DNA of 47,005 nt from Sphingobacterium composti (GTDB lineage Bacteria > Bacteroidota > Bacteroidia > Sphingobacteriales > Sphingobacteriaceae). Positions 7,666 to 15,589 of this stretch are shown here, piece after piece; position 1 is the stretch's first letter; every line of letters begins with the position of its first letter. The stretch covers positions 1-47,005 of the forward strand of contig NZ_WUQZ01000025.1 of assembly GCF_009829075.1 (NCBI RefSeq), read 5' to 3'. Under the pieces are notes generated by a model. That model had not been told where the DNA came from, searched no databases, and was given only the letters and a program-made list of their open reading frames with translations. The translations under genes and the position numbers were made by a program.

Positions 7666-8991
7666 CTAGTGTCCAGATGGCTGGGCTTCAACACGCTTAA
7701 TGTCAGCTCCTAATGCTTTTAATCTTTCTTCAATATTTTGATAACCTCTTTCTATTTGTTCAATATTGAAAATGGTAGATTTTCCGTTTGCAGATAAAGC
7801 TGCGATTAATAAAGACACACCTGCACGAATATCTGGAGATGACATCTGAATACCACGTAGTTTCGTTTGTTTATTGTTACCAATCACTGTAGCGCGGTGT
7901 GGATCACATAGGATAATCTGCGCACCCATATCTATTAATTTGTCCACGAAGAACAATCTACTTTCAAACATCTTTTGATGAATCAATACATTCCCTTTTG
8001 CTTGAATAGCCGTCACCAATACGATACTCAACAAATCTGGCGTAAAACCTGGCCAAGGCGAATCAGAAATCGTCAAAATAGATCCATCGATGAATGTATC
8101 AATTTCGTATGATTCTTGAGCAGGAATAAAAATATCGTCGCCACGCAATTCCATCTTGATTCCTAATCGTTGGAATACGGTGGGGATAATACCCAACTCT
8201 TTAAAACAAACATTTTTGATTGTAATTTCAGAACCAGTCATGGCAGCCAAGCCAATGAATGAGCCAATCTCAATCATATCTGGTAACATACGGTGCTCTG
8301 TACCACCAAGACGCTCCACTCCTTCAATCGTCAATAAATTAGAACCAATACCAGAGATTTTTGCGCCCATGCGATTTAACATCTTACACAATTGCTGTAA
8401 ATATGGTTCGCACGCTGCATTGTAAACCGTTGTTGTACCTTTTGCCAATACCGCAGCCATAACGATGTTTGCTGTACCAGTCACTGACGCCTCATCCAAT
8501 AGGATATATGTTCCTTGTAGTTGCGAAGCATCCACATTGAAGAATTCATTTTCTGTATCGTAAACGAATTTTGCGCCTAATTTTTCGAAACCTAAAAAGT
8601 GCGTATCAAGACGTCTACGACCAATTTTGTCACCTCCTGGCTTAGGAATTGCAGCTTTACCAAATCTCGCTAACAACGGTCCTACGATCATAATAGATCC
8701 ACGAAGACCTCCGCCCTTTTGTTTGAATTCTTCTGAGGTAAAATAATTTATATTGATGTCTTTCGCTTCGAACTCGTAGGTATCCTTATTTAATTTATTC
8801 ACAACCACGCCCAAAGAACCCAATAAATCGATTAATTTATTGACGTCTTTAATATCTGGGATGTTGCTAATTGTCATTTTCTCTTCAGTCAACAATACAG
8901 CTGACAAAATTTGTAAAGCTTCGTTTTTTGCACCTTGAGGAACAATCTCTCCTTTTAAAGGCTTTCCACCATGTATTTCAAATGCGTTCAT
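7666..8991 (-). CDS. murA: UDP-N-acetylglucosamine 1-carboxyvinyltransferase
   Basis: MurA (441 residues) transfers enolpyruvate from PEP to UDP-GlcNAc, the first committed step of peptidoglycan synthesis in the cytoplasm. The catalytic Lys22-Asn23 pair (QGAKNEAL) and Arg97 region (LRGS) are present. The active-site loop reads PGGDKIGRRRLDTH: Asp121 stands where Escherichia coli MurA has Cys115, the residue alkylated by fosfomycin. Asp at this position is known to support activity and give intrinsic fosfomycin resistance in other bacteria. The C-terminal DxRA motif (PDIRAGVSLL) is intact. The gene follows the DUF4290 gene, separated by an 88-base gap with a strong hairpin, and is probably co-transcribed with it. 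Confidence 0.97.
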   Translation of the reverse strand: MNAFEIHGGKPLKGEIVPQGAKNEALQILSAVLLTEEKMTISNIPDIKDVNKLIDLLGSLGVVVNKLNKDTYEFEAKDININYFTSEEFKQKGGGLRGSIMIVGPLLARFGKAAIPKPGGDKIGRRRLDTHFLGFEKLGAKFVYDTENEFFNVDASQLQGTYILLDEASVTGTANIVMAAVLAKGTTTVYNAACEPYLQQLCKMLNRMGAKISGIGSNLLTIEGVERLGGTEHRMLPDMIEIGSFIGLAAMTGSEITIKNVCFKELGIIPTVFQRLGIKMELRGDDIFIPAQESYEIDTFIDGSILTISDSPWPGFTPDLLSIVLVTAIQAKGNVLIHQKMFESRLFFVDKLIDMGAQIILCDPHRATVIGNNKQTKLRGIQMSSPDIRAGVSLLIAALSANGKSTIFNIEQIERGYQNIEERLKALGADIKRVEAQPSGH

Positions 8992-9021
8992 ATATACTAT
9001 TAAGGATATTTCTTTAAATAA

Positions 9022-9055
9022 AATAAGTAACTAATTGCTGTATTAGTTACTTATT
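9022..9055 (-). terminator. 14-bp hairpin between the DUF4290 gene and murA
   Basis: A perfect 14-bp stem AATAAGTAACTAAT / ATTAGTTACTTATT with a six-base loop lies 25 bases after the DUF4290 stop and 31 bases before the murA start. On the minus strand it is followed by TTATTTAAAG. The stem is AT-rich and the U-tract poor, so it may be a partial terminator, an RNA-stability element or a control hairpin tuning murA relative to the upstream gene. Confidence 0.55.
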
Positions 9056-9079
9056 AAATACAAATTAATCTTAGAAAGA

Positions 9080-9877
9080 TTATTTCTTGTAGTTATTGTT
9101 ACTGTTAGAATAATTTTTTTTGTAACCACCACCAGCATTACTACTGTTGTTATTATTGCTATAAGATTTTCTCTTATCGTTATTATTATTGTTATTATTC
9201 CTGTAATTATTGCTGTTGCTCGGTCTCTTATTATTGTTGTTATGAGACTGTGTACTTCTCTGATTATTATTGTTATTATTAGAAGAAGTTTGTTGTGTTT
9301 TCACACGATTTCCTGGAGGCGGAGAACGGAAATCTAATTTTGTCAATACCGTATCCTCAGGCAAAGTTAATGCACCTTTTGACAATTCTTTCAAATCCTC
9401 AATAATTTGCAAATCGTTCACCGAATCTTTATTCCAAGTTGTATAGGCCATTTTCATAAAGTTGGCAACACCTAAAGTTAATTTAGCGCGTGTCTCCTCG
9501 TTTGTAACAGAAATAGCCTTTTGAATCATTTCTTCTACAATATGACCATAATGTTTGAAACGAATCTTGTGCTGTGGGTAAGCTAAAGTTTCCGGTTTAT
9601 GGTGTATTTCTTCACGCTTTGGAATCGGGTAAGGTGAATCTACATCAATCTTGAAATCAGAAATTATATATAGGTGATCCCAAAGTTTATGTTTGAAGTC
9701 CGAAACATCACGCAAATGCGGATTAAGCACCCCCATCATATCGATAACTACTTGAGCTAATCTATTGCGCTCTTCTTTATCAGGTACTGTACAAATATAG
9801 TCAACCATATTTTGCACATTTCTACCATATTCGGCCAATATTAATTTCGGACGAGTACTGTTATAATCAAAATTCAT
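9080..9877 (-). CDS. DUF4290 protein with Asn-rich tail
   Basis: The 265-residue protein has an N-terminal helical domain (residues 1-175) that I recognise as DUF4290, a family found in Bacteroidota next to murA. It starts MNFDYNSTRPKLILAEYGRN and contains HLRDVSDFKHKLWDHLYIISDF. The function of the domain is not known. From about residue 196 to the end the sequence becomes extreme low complexity: runs of Asn with Lys, Arg, Ser and Tyr (for example NNNNNQRS and NNNNNNND). The tail is probably disordered and positively charged, which would fit binding to nucleic acid or the cell envelope (inference). The AAT/AAC codon runs are prone to length change by slippage. It sits between pcrA and murA. 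Confidence 0.85.
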   Translation of the reverse strand: MNFDYNSTRPKLILAEYGRNVQNMVDYICTVPDKEERNRLAQVVIDMMGVLNPHLRDVSDFKHKLWDHLYIISDFKIDVDSPYPIPKREEIHHKPETLAYPQHKIRFKHYGHIVEEMIQKAISVTNEETRAKLTLGVANFMKMAYTTWNKDSVNDLQIIEDLKELSKGALTLPEDTVLTKLDFRSPPPGNRVKTQQTSSNNNNNNQRSTQSHNNNNKRPSNSNNYRNNNNNNNDKRKSYSNNNNSSNAGGGYKKNYSNSNNNYKK

Positions 9878-9940
9878 ATAGTGATATTAAACGTATTCTA
9901 TATTTACGTTATTATTTTAATCTAGTAAAGATAAATGTTC

Positions 9941-12217
9941 TTATTGAACAATCCTAAGTTTTGCAAATTTAAGCAACAATTGTTTCTGTCCCAACTCTTT
10001 AAAGAAAATAGTTGCTTTTATATCTGGTTTATTCCCCTCTAAGTTGACTACTTTTCCAAAACCGAAACGTTCGTGCTCTACTTCCATCCCTACTTGAAGA
10101 TTACTCGTATCCGAAGGAGCAAATCCAGCTGTTGGCACGTGTGCCTTTGGCAATATGGATGTAGTCTTGACAATCTTAGGCTTTGGCTTCGAAAACGTAT
10201 CCTTCTCTTTAGTTTGCCAAGCGATTCTGTCCGATTTGAAACTTCCTTCTGACGAACCTAAAGATTGACGTGGTGTAAAATCCAAATCCAAATAACTCGG
10301 ATGCAATTCATCTATAAATCTGCTTGGTTCACAATTATTCAAAGTTCCCCAACGATAACGGGAAGTAGCATAAGAAAGATGCAATTTCTTCTCAGCACGT
10401 GTCACCGCTACATAAAAAAGACGACGCTCTTCTTCCAATTCACTGCGCGAATTTAAGGATAATTGTGATGGAAATAAATTTTCTTCTAATCCAACAATAA
10501 AAACGACTGGAAACTCCAACCCTTTAGAAGCATGAATCGTCATCAACGAAACCGTATCAGCATTTGGATCCTTGTCATTATCATCATTAGTCAACAAAGC
10601 AACGTCTTGCAAGAAAATATCCAATGTCTTTTGTTCCAAATCTTCACGTTCCGAAAATTCTTTGATACCATTCAATAGTTCTTGAATATTCTCATATCGA
10701 GCCAGCCCTTCAACAGACTTATCTTCGTACAAATCTTTCAAAATCCCAGAATGCTGTGCAATGTGCATCGCTGTATCGAAAGCATTGGAATTATTGCCAA
10801 CTGCTTGAAAACTTTGAATCATCGTCGCAAAATTTCCAACTGAAGTTGCACTACGACCATCCAAAAACATTTGCGCATTAGCCACTACATCCCACAATCG
10901 ATATTGATTTTTGTCAGCAGCAACTATAATTTTTTCAACCGTAGTATCCCCTATTCCACGACGTGGATAATTGATCACACGTTTTAATGCTTCTTCATCG
11001 TTTGGATTGTATGTCAGACGGAAATAAGCGATTAAATCTTTAATCTCTTTGCGCTGATAGAAGGAAGTACCTCCGTACAATTTATACGGAATATTGAGCT
11101 TACGCAAAGATTCCTCCATCGCACGAGACTGCGCATTGGTACGATATAGAATCGCAAAAGCTTTATAGGGAAGAGATTTCAAAGTTTTTTCTTGAATAAT
11201 CGCTTCAGCTACAATCTTACCTTCTTCATTATCCGAAAAAGCACGGGCTACTTTGATTTTATCGCCTTCCTCATTGTCAGAAAATACATTTTTCTCCAAT
11301 TGATTCTTATTGTTCGCGATAATACTATTAGCAGCATTCACAATAGTCTTTGTCGAACGATAATTTTGCTCCAACTTGAAGACTTTTACATCTGGATAAT
11401 CCTTTTGGAAATTCAAGATATTTTGAATATTCGCTCCGCGGAAAGCATAGATACTTTGCGCATCATCCCCTACCACACAGATATTCTCACTCACGGCAGC
11501 CAATCTTTTCACAATAAGATACTGCGAAAAGTTGGTATCCTGATACTCATCCACCATCAGATATTTGAACTGGTGTTGGTATTTGTGCAAAGTCTCTGGG
11601 TGTTTATTCAACAACACATTTGTCTTAAACAACAAATCATCAAAGTCCATCGCTCCAGCACGGTAACAACGTTGCGCATAGGTCATATATACTTGCCCCA
11701 TTTGCGGACGACCATTTTCACGGTCTTCAGCCATCAAGGCTTCATTTTTATTATACTCCTGCGGAGAAATCAAATTATTCTTAGCAGATGAAATACGACC
11801 GTACACATGATTCACATTATATAGCTTATCATCGAGATTCATTTCTTTCAAAATGGCTCTCAATAAGCTTTTGGTGTCATCAGTATCGTAAATCGTAAAA
11901 TTCTTCGGATAACCAATCAACTCTGCTTCCACACGTAGAATACGTGCAAAAATAGAGTGAAAAGTACCCATCCAAATATTCTTAGCTTCTGAACCTACTA
12001 CTTTCATGATACGCTCGCGCATCTCTTTCGCCGCCTTGTTTGTGAAGGTCAACACCAAAATATTGAATGGATCTACTCTTTTGTGAATAAGGTGAGCAAC
12101 TCTATAAGTGATTACACGTGTCTTTCCTGAACCAGCTCCCGCTACTATCATTACCGGTCCTTCGGTTTGTTCAACTGCAGCACGTTGGGAGGGATTTAAT
12201 CCTGCTAAATAATCCAA
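9941..12217 (-). CDS. pcrA: UvrD/PcrA-type ATP-dependent DNA helicase
   Basis: This 758-residue superfamily 1A 3'-5' helicase acts in nucleotide excision and mismatch repair and in clearing replication blocks. The motifs are complete: the Q-like LNPSQRAAV, Walker A AGAGSGKT at 26-33, motif Ia TFTNKAAKEM, Walker B VDEYQDT with Asp223/Glu224, motif III GDDAQSIYAFRGA, motif IV QNYRST, motif V TIHASKGLEFPVVF and motif VI YVAVTRAEKKL. The C-terminal 60 residues form the small domain of PcrA/UvrD with VGMEVEHERFGFGKV. The start is a TTG at 12217; the first residues (MDYLAGLNPSQR) fit family starts and no better ATG exists. DUF4290 follows after 63 bases. Confidence 0.96.
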   Translation of the reverse strand: MDYLAGLNPSQRAAVEQTEGPVMIVAGAGSGKTRVITYRVAHLIHKRVDPFNILVLTFTNKAAKEMRERIMKVVGSEAKNIWMGTFHSIFARILRVEAELIGYPKNFTIYDTDDTKSLLRAILKEMNLDDKLYNVNHVYGRISSAKNNLISPQEYNKNEALMAEDRENGRPQMGQVYMTYAQRCYRAGAMDFDDLLFKTNVLLNKHPETLHKYQHQFKYLMVDEYQDTNFSQYLIVKRLAAVSENICVVGDDAQSIYAFRGANIQNILNFQKDYPDVKVFKLEQNYRSTKTIVNAANSIIANNKNQLEKNVFSDNEEGDKIKVARAFSDNEEGKIVAEAIIQEKTLKSLPYKAFAILYRTNAQSRAMEESLRKLNIPYKLYGGTSFYQRKEIKDLIAYFRLTYNPNDEEALKRVINYPRRGIGDTTVEKIIVAADKNQYRLWDVVANAQMFLDGRSATSVGNFATMIQSFQAVGNNSNAFDTAMHIAQHSGILKDLYEDKSVEGLARYENIQELLNGIKEFSEREDLEQKTLDIFLQDVALLTNDDNDKDPNADTVSLMTIHASKGLEFPVVFIVGLEENLFPSQLSLNSRSELEEERRLFYVAVTRAEKKLHLSYATSRYRWGTLNNCEPSRFIDELHPSYLDLDFTPRQSLGSSEGSFKSDRIAWQTKEKDTFSKPKPKIVKTTSILPKAHVPTAGFAPSDTSNLQVGMEVEHERFGFGKVVNLEGNKPDIKATIFFKELGQKQLLLKFAKLRIVQ

Positions 12218-12341
12218 AATATATACGTAATTTTTTCGTTAAGAAATAGGTTGTAAAGATATAAATTTCGGGGCAGAATACAGCAGAATTGCTACAATTA
12301 TTAGCACTTTTGATTACCTTTATGACTTAAACCTTACATCC

Positions 12342-13019
12342 ATGAAATACAGCATAAGCTTACTATTTTTATTTATAAACCTATTTTCATTTGCGCAGAC
12401 TAAAAGGGATTTACCAAAAGGTTATGTCTACCTAACAGAATATATTCCACATCTTTCTGTAGATATGAAATATTTCAGCAATCACAATTTCGTTGGGCGT
12501 AAGATTGACGGCTATAAAAGCTCAAAAGTCATATTGACAGAGCGTGCTTCTTTGGCAGTGCAGAAAATTGAAAAAGAATTAAACAAGGAAGGTCTTGGGC
12601 TAAAAGTATTTGATGCCTACAGGCCACAAAAAGCTGTTAATCATTTCAAACGTTGGGCTAAGGATATTAAAGACACCTTGATGCGCCAAGAATTTTATCC
12701 TCGCGTAGACAAACGTGACCTTTTCAAAAAGGGATTTATTGCTTCAAAGTCGGGGCATAGCCGCGGAAGTACCATCGACTTAACAATTATTGATTTGAAA
12801 ACCAAGAAAGAACTTGATATGGGTGTAGCTTTTGATTTCTTTGGTGAAGAGTCCGGTCATGATTATATGAAACTGACCAATATTCAAAAACAAAACAGAA
12901 TAAAACTTAAGAAAATAATGGAGAAGTATGGTTTTAGAGCCTATAGTAAAGAATGGTGGCATTATACCTATAATGATGAACCTTTCAAGGATAAGTATTT
13001 TGATTTTGACGTGAAATAA
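12342..13019 (+). CDS. D-alanyl-D-alanine dipeptidase, VanX/DdpX family
   Basis: The 225-residue protein has a Sec signal peptide (MKYSISLLFLFINLFSFAQ) and a peptidase M15D domain. The zinc and catalytic residues are in place: Arg94 in DAYRPQ, His139 and Asp146 in SGHSRGSTIDL (SxHxxGxxxD), and Glu204 and His207 in EWWH. The enzyme cleaves D-Ala-D-Ala, in most chromosomal cases for peptidoglycan recycling or nutrition and not for vancomycin resistance. There are no vanH, vanA or vanS genes beside it, so a resistance role is not indicated. It is divergent from pcrA and converges on the M14 peptidase gene, with a shared terminator. TACCTTTA at 12315-12322 is a near-match to the -7 element. Confidence 0.93.
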   Translation: MKYSISLLFLFINLFSFAQTKRDLPKGYVYLTEYIPHLSVDMKYFSNHNFVGRKIDGYKSSKVILTERASLAVQKIEKELNKEGLGLKVFDAYRPQKAVNHFKRWAKDIKDTLMRQEFYPRVDKRDLFKKGFIASKSGHSRGSTIDLTIIDLKTKKELDMGVAFDFFGEESGHDYMKLTNIQKQNRIKLKKIMEKYGFRAYSKEWWHYTYNDEPFKDKYFDFDVK

Positions 13020-13048
13020 AAACAGAGTGCTTAATGCACTCTGTTTTT
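13018..13048. terminator. Bidirectional terminator
   Basis: A 13-bp perfect stem AAAAACAGAGTGC / GCACTCTGTTTTT with a five-base loop serves both converging genes: plus-strand VanX-like (stop at 13017-13019) and minus-strand M14 peptidase. The M14 stop codon (13031-13033) lies inside the loop. T-tracts are present on both sides. Confidence 0.93.
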
Positions 13049-14539
13049 TAATGTTATCTGCTTATCAAAATCTTTACTCAAATCTATGAGATAACCATTC
13101 ATAATTGCATATTTCAAATTACCACTTGTATCTCCAATATAAAAGTTTGCCATCCCCCCAAAATCAGCTGTCACAGGTAAATAAAAGTTAGTTTGGGTGA
13201 ATAGATGAATTGGCAAAGAATGTAAAGCTTTCTCTTTCGTCTCTCCTACTTCTTTTATCTGAACAGCCATAAAACCTTTTCTAAGTAAATCAAAAGCTTG
13301 CTCGGCAGTGAGTTGATTAATATCATTCAAAATTAATGTAGCTGTTTTCGCAGGAACAAAGTGTAAGCCTTCCGCATCGATTTCATCATAACCAAAAGAT
13401 TCTTTCAAATCACCGATATCCTCAATCTTACCGCGCACAAAAAAGTCTCTCCCTATCGTTGTTTCATTACGACGTATCGCTAAATCAGTTTTGAAAGAAG
13501 TCGAATCTGGACCAATCACAATATTACGAATAACTACATCGTGCAATTGTGAGGCGTTAAATGGAATATCTTCATATTGTTGCTTATCAAATTTAGCATA
13601 ACTTCCTTCAGCAATTTGAACTAGCGCATTCAATATGATGATAAAGTTCAACTTACGAATTTGTTGTTTCTCTGGGTCGCCTTTCATTCCTCCCGACTCA
13701 ATCAATACCGTACTAGCATCCCAAGATTGGAAATTATCACCAAAACCACGAGGGGTATATGTATCATCATATTTTGCTACGGCATCAGGAATATATTGTT
13801 GTAAAATCTCATTCATCCCAGCAGCTATTTTCATGGCATTTTCACGCACTGGGTTAATTTCACGTGGTTCATTATACGCTGGAGCCAACAATGATATGGA
13901 AACTGGATTTTTAGTTCCAGGGACATTATAATAAATATTTTGGTCGTGCAAATTAAAGCCATATTGTGGTTTTATCTCTTGTGCCCTAGCGCGCAATAAA
14001 GCGCCCTCTACTGTGTGACCGGCACGTGCGTCACGATTCATGTCTATTCCCTGTGCCGTACGTCTTTGATAACGTTCAGCACCATCAGGATTCAACATCG
14101 GAATAAAATGGATAGACAGTTTTGATGTTAACAATTTACGAATTTCATCGTGACCATCTCCTTTTCCTTCCAAGAAATTGAACAAATCGAATAATGCCAT
14201 AGTCGCTGTTGGTTCATCGCCATGCATTTGAGACCAAAGCATTACTTTCTTTTCTCCAGTACCATAAGTCAATTCATAAATAGCTCGGCCTTCGAAAGAT
14301 TTACCTATTTGGTTCACTGCCAATACACCCTTTCCTTTGTGCAATTGAATCAAAGAATCAATATCCGAATGTTTAAAACGGCGATATTTTAATGCCGGTT
14401 CTTTAAAAGTGGAATATATAGTATTAAATGTGAAGGTATCGATATTCATAACTTTAATTGGGGTATTTGAAGTTGTATTTGCTCCTTTGCAAGACACAAA
14501 TAAAATTACAATAGATAGTAGAAAAACTAATCTTTTCAT
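13031..14539 (-). CDS. M14-family zinc carboxypeptidase lipoprotein
   Basis: The 502-residue protein has a lipoprotein signal (MKRLVFLLSIVILFVSC). The M14 domain shows His106 and Glu109 in SQMHGDEPTA, the NPDGAERYQRRT and DMNRD block, His198 in FNLHDQ and the catalytic Glu281 in LIESGG. It should sit in the periplasm or outer membrane and remove C-terminal residues from peptides; in this branch the substrate may be dietary peptides or muropeptides. The region after residue 330 is a further domain I do not recognise. Its start overlaps the stop of the S66 peptidase gene (ATGA), so the two are translationally coupled, and pyrC is upstream in the same operon. Confidence 0.92.
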   Translation of the reverse strand: MKRLVFLLSIVILFVSCKGANTTSNTPIKVMNIDTFTFNTIYSTFKEPALKYRRFKHSDIDSLIQLHKGKGVLAVNQIGKSFEGRAIYELTYGTGEKKVMLWSQMHGDEPTATMALFDLFNFLEGKGDGHDEIRKLLTSKLSIHFIPMLNPDGAERYQRRTAQGIDMNRDARAGHTVEGALLRARAQEIKPQYGFNLHDQNIYYNVPGTKNPVSISLLAPAYNEPREINPVRENAMKIAAGMNEILQQYIPDAVAKYDDTYTPRGFGDNFQSWDASTVLIESGGMKGDPEKQQIRKLNFIIILNALVQIAEGSYAKFDKQQYEDIPFNASQLHDVVIRNIVIGPDSTSFKTDLAIRRNETTIGRDFFVRGKIEDIGDLKESFGYDEIDAEGLHFVPAKTATLILNDINQLTAEQAFDLLRKGFMAVQIKEVGETKEKALHSLPIHLFTQTNFYLPVTADFGGMANFYIGDTSGNLKYAIMNGYLIDLSKDFDKQITLKNRVH

Positions 14540-15588
14540 AATAACGATTTTTCTAAGTATTCAATAGTTCCTTTTGTGGCATCCATACGCGCACGTACGC
14601 CTACTGGCATCAAAAATTGATCAGAAATATGACCTATCATTGCTCCACTATAAGCAGGAATCCCCAAAGGTTTGATATAATCATTTAGCATTTGTTCAAT
14701 CGTCAGTGAGCCATATCCACCAGATGGGCCACAATTCGTACACTTACCAAATATGAAACCTTTGATTTGTGACAATATACCAGCATTCATCAACTGACAG
14801 AACATACGGTCCATTCTGTCCGACTTCTCATCTATTTCTTCTACAAAAAGTATAGCATTGCTGAAATCAGGCAAATATGGCGAACCACACAACCCAGTTA
14901 ATAATGTCAGATTTCCACCAATTATTGTTCCTTCTGCAATTCCTGGCGTTATTGTTTGTATTCTATCTTTATATTGAATAATTTGATTGTCTGATTTTGT
15001 AGGATTGGCATAGTTGGCTAATTTATTCTCTATAAACTGCTCTTTGAATAATTTAGCGACATAATTGCTCCATGTACTACTTCCTACCACACCATGAAAC
15101 GATACTAAACCAACTTTAGCATAAAATGCTAATATCAAAGCCGTAATATCGCTGTAGCCTAGTAAAACTTTAGGATTTTTACGTATCAATTCATAATCAA
15201 TACGAGGCAAAAGTCGTGAAGCTCCATTACCTCCGCGAATACACAATATGCCATCAACCTCTTTATCGGCGAACATAGTATGCAAATCGTATAAACGTTC
15301 ATCATCCGTGCCAGCCAAATTACCGTAGCGCGAACGAATATACTTTCCTTCTTTAACTTTAAAACCAAAATGTGCTAACACTTCTTTGGTTATCGTGATG
15401 GTTTCCTCTTCAGATAATGCTCCTGCGGGCGTGATAATTCCTATCGTATCGCCTTCTTTCAAAACCTTCGCCTTTAATAATGATTTGACAGTACCTGTCG
15501 CCTCTGAAACAGCATTAACCGTTTGATCAGAAATGGCTAAGGCCCCCAACCCCAGTCCAATCGATTTCAAAAACGTTCTTTTATTCAT
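14536..15588 (-). CDS. ldcA: Muramoyltetrapeptide (LD-)carboxypeptidase, S66 family
   Basis: The 350-residue protein from ATG 15588 belongs to peptidase family S66, which removes the terminal D-Ala from tetrapeptide stems in murein recycling. The nucleophile is Ser146 in LLGYSDIT; IIGGNLTLLTGL, LFVEEIDEKSDRMDRM and the His of GHISDQFLMPVG supply the rest of the Ser-Glu-His triad region. The N-terminus (MNKRTFLKSIGLGLGALAIS) is a signal-like segment with a KRTFLK motif resembling a weak Tat signal. Most LdcA enzymes are cytoplasmic, so an exported S66 enzyme is notable. The in-frame upstream start at 15642 would overlap pyrC and hide the signal, so it is rejected. It lies one base after pyrC and overlaps the M14 gene. 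Confidence 0.9.
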   Translation of the reverse strand: MNKRTFLKSIGLGLGALAISDQTVNAVSEATGTVKSLLKAKVLKEGDTIGIITPAGALSEEETITITKEVLAHFGFKVKEGKYIRSRYGNLAGTDDERLYDLHTMFADKEVDGILCIRGGNGASRLLPRIDYELIRKNPKVLLGYSDITALILAFYAKVGLVSFHGVVGSSTWSNYVAKLFKEQFIENKLANYANPTKSDNQIIQYKDRIQTITPGIAEGTIIGGNLTLLTGLCGSPYLPDFSNAILFVEEIDEKSDRMDRMFCQLMNAGILSQIKGFIFGKCTNCGPSGGYGSLTIEQMLNDYIKPLGIPAYSGAMIGHISDQFLMPVGVRARMDATKGTIEYLEKSLL

Positions 15589-15589
15589 T

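Noticed and set aside
9083..9295. Tandem repeat or CRISPR-like array
   Set aside because: The periodicity comes from Asn codon runs in the DUF4290 tail; there are no unique spacers.
11192..11791. 199-codon plus-strand ORF inside pcrA
   Set aside because: Antisense to conserved helicase motifs; its Ile/Leu-rich product follows from the codon use of pcrA.
12342..13019. Vancomycin resistance locus
   Set aside because: Only a VanX-like dipeptidase is present; no vanH, vanA-type ligase or vanRS, and the organism is Gram-negative.
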